Assembly (NCBI RefSeq): GCF_009663685.2
Contig: NZ_RCOG02000031.1
Span: forward strand, 62,001 to 126,000
Length of the DNA: 64,000 nt
From: Cupriavidus sp. U2
GTDB lineage: Bacteria; Pseudomonadota; Gammaproteobacteria; Burkholderiales; Burkholderiaceae
Direction: 5' to 3'
Part shown: positions 63,115-64,000 of the stretch, in pieces
Position numbering within the stretch: position 1 is the first letter of the stretch
Layout: each line of letters starts with the position of its first letter
Program-made: the position numbers and the translations under genes
The notes under the pieces: generated by a model
The model's database searches: none
Seen by the model: only the letters and a program-made list of their open reading frames with translations
What the model was told of the DNA's origin: nothing

Positions 63115-63906
63115 TCAGTTTCGGGATGGGGATGGGGAAGGGGAGACCATTGGGTGTGCCGCGGAAACTTCCGCGGCGGGCGTTGTGGCCTGGGGCGTGC
63201 GCGTGGGATCGACGGGGGCCAGCGCCTGCCGCAGGTGGGCAAGCGGGTCGGCGGGCCCCACGGCATCGAGGCTCGTATGCACTTCGCCAAGATGCTCGGC
63301 CATGAGCCGCGCGGCCAGCGCGCCATTGCCATCGGCCAACGCATTGACGATGTCTTCGTGCTGGCTGCAGGAGCGGTCGGCATCGGCCGCGGACTGATTG
63401 CGGCTGGCCACCAGCGTCGTGCGCGCCGTCAGGTCGCGCAGCGTGTCGACGAGCAGGCCATAGCCCAGCGAGGCGCATAGACAAACGTGAAAATCGCCCA
63501 GCAGAAAGCTACGCATGCTGGCGTCGTCGCCCTGGAGCGCAGCCTTCTCGCGCGCGATATGCACCTTGAGCGTGTGGATGGCCTGGGCGCCGGGCGGGCG
63601 CTCCGGCCCGATCTCGCGCAGCAAGCCGGTTTCGATAATGCGCCGGGCGTCGAACGCGGCGCGAATGTCGTCGGCACCCGGTTCCACCAGGAACCAGCCG
63701 CGCCGGGCGCTGACGGTCACCATGCCGCGCGCCGCCAGGCGCGACAGCGCCTCGCGCACCAGCGTGCGGCTCACGCCGAACAGCGTGGCGAGCTCCTGCT
63801 CACCCAGGCGCGAGCCGGGCAGCAGCTTCTGGCCAAGCATCGCCTCGGTGATGCGATTGGCAATATCAGCGGGAGAGTTTTCAGTCGTTGCGTTCACGGA
63901 TACCAC
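63115..63906 (-). CDS. GntR-family (FadR subfamily) transcriptional regulator
   Basis: A 263-residue regulator: winged HTH SRLGEQELATLFGVSRTLVREALSRL near residue 33, then an FCD all-helical ligand domain with the metal His residues in GDFHVCLC and HEDIVNALADGN. It sits directly upstream of the ABC operon, 11 bp from the binding-protein start, so they may share a transcript and be controlled together. The start is GTG 63906, inside a palindrome, or GTG 63897. Confidence 0.88.
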   Translation of the reverse strand: MVSVNATTENSPADIANRITEAMLGQKLLPGSRLGEQELATLFGVSRTLVREALSRLAARGMVTVSARRGWFLVEPGADDIRAAFDARRIIETGLLREIGPERPPGAQAIHTLKVHIAREKAALQGDDASMRSFLLGDFHVCLCASLGYGLLVDTLRDLTARTTLVASRNQSAADADRSCSQHEDIVNALADGNGALAARLMAEHLGEVHTSLDAVGPADPLAHLRQALAPVDPTRTPQATTPAAEVSAAHPMVSPSPSPSRN

Positions 63907-63921
63907 TTGAGCAAGTGGTAT
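63900..63921. promoter_or_regulatory. 22-bp palindrome at the GntR gene start
   Basis: ATACCACTTG-AG-CAAGTGGTAT is perfect with 10-bp arms and covers the first GTG of the regulator. Next to it, CTTGTATGCAAG (63928-63939) is a near-palindrome of the TTG...CAA form common for FadR-type operators. Together they suggest autoregulation. Confidence 0.6.
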
Positions 63922-63961
63922 GCCATGCTTGTATGCAAGATTTGTCGCCAGAATGCGGCCT

Positions 63962-64000
63962 ATGCGCCCATTCGTGGACAGCGTGGACGTCGGTGTATCC
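63962..64000 (+). CDS. Possible 5' start of a divergent gene (partial)
   Basis: An ATG at 63962 opens MRPFVDSVDVGVS before the window ends, in the expected place for a gene divergent from the GntR regulator. Too short to identify, and the ribosome site is poor. Confidence 0.25.
   Translation, partial: MRPFVDSVDVGVS

Overview
The window looks like a chromosomal segment of a high-GC betaproteobacterium of the Burkholderiales, most like Cupriavidus/Ralstonia. The gene order rnm-yciO-M50 protease, dapA-bamC, cysS-glycosylase-accA-tilS-lysC-tRNA-Ser, the GC-rich codon use and the family versions present all point there. This is recognition from memory, not a database match.

Region 1 (1-32.9 kb) is core genome. 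It holds a partial hslO, a gamma carbonic anhydrase, an acyl-CoA synthetase divergent from an alpha/beta hydrolase across a TetR-type palindrome, a ferredoxin-NADP reductase, rnm-yciO, an M50 protease, dapA-bamC, a ribosomal oxygenase divergent from slyD (which starts with TTG), mutS coupled to a metallophosphoesterase, a hicAB toxin-antitoxin pair with its own operator, a type IV pilin gene that has lost its stop codon, suhB, trmJ, cysE, lpxH, two cyclophilins, cysS, a DNA glycosylase, accA, tilS, lysC and tRNA-Ser(GCU).

Region 2 (32.85-39.98 kb) is a compact 7,010-bp integrative element inserted in tRNA-Ser(GCU). It is bounded by identical 123-bp direct repeats that contain the tRNA 3' end and its terminator. 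It carries a tyrosine integrase next to the tRNA, a small serine resolvase with clustered upstream repeats, and a tightly packed run of seven small genes of unknown function with strong ribosome binding sites (one frameshifted). Two small overlapping membrane-protein genes, repeat arrays and twin minus-strand terminators complete it. I see no phage structural genes and no conjugation genes.

Region 3 (40.2-54.1 kb) is an accessory catabolic region. The minus-strand operon encodes a VOC protein, an FAD monooxygenase, a DUF485 protein and an ActP-type symporter, followed by a TetR regulator. After a LysR remnant comes a plus-strand set: a hydroxyquinol-type intradiol dioxygenase, an SDR, a beta-keto acid cleavage enzyme (BKACE), a zinc-free MDR reductase, a cupin, a porin, a Bug-type binding protein and a LacI regulator. 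Two near-identical perfect palindromes (core TGCAAACGTTTGCA) sit upstream of the dioxygenase and of the porin and are the obvious targets of the LacI protein. I infer a route hydroxyquinol to maleylacetate to 3-oxoadipate, with a BKACE cleavage to succinyl-CoA plus acetoacetate replacing the usual CoA-transferase/thiolase steps. A 5' fragment of an acetoacetate decarboxylase gene lies just downstream.

Region 4 (54.2-64 kb) contains an FUSC-family efflux protein, an IS21-family insertion sequence (istA/istB, about 2.47 kb), an SGNH-hydrolase lipoprotein, and a polar amino acid ABC transporter operon (binding protein, two permeases, ATPase) headed by a GntR/FadR-type regulator that has a 22-bp palindrome at its own start.
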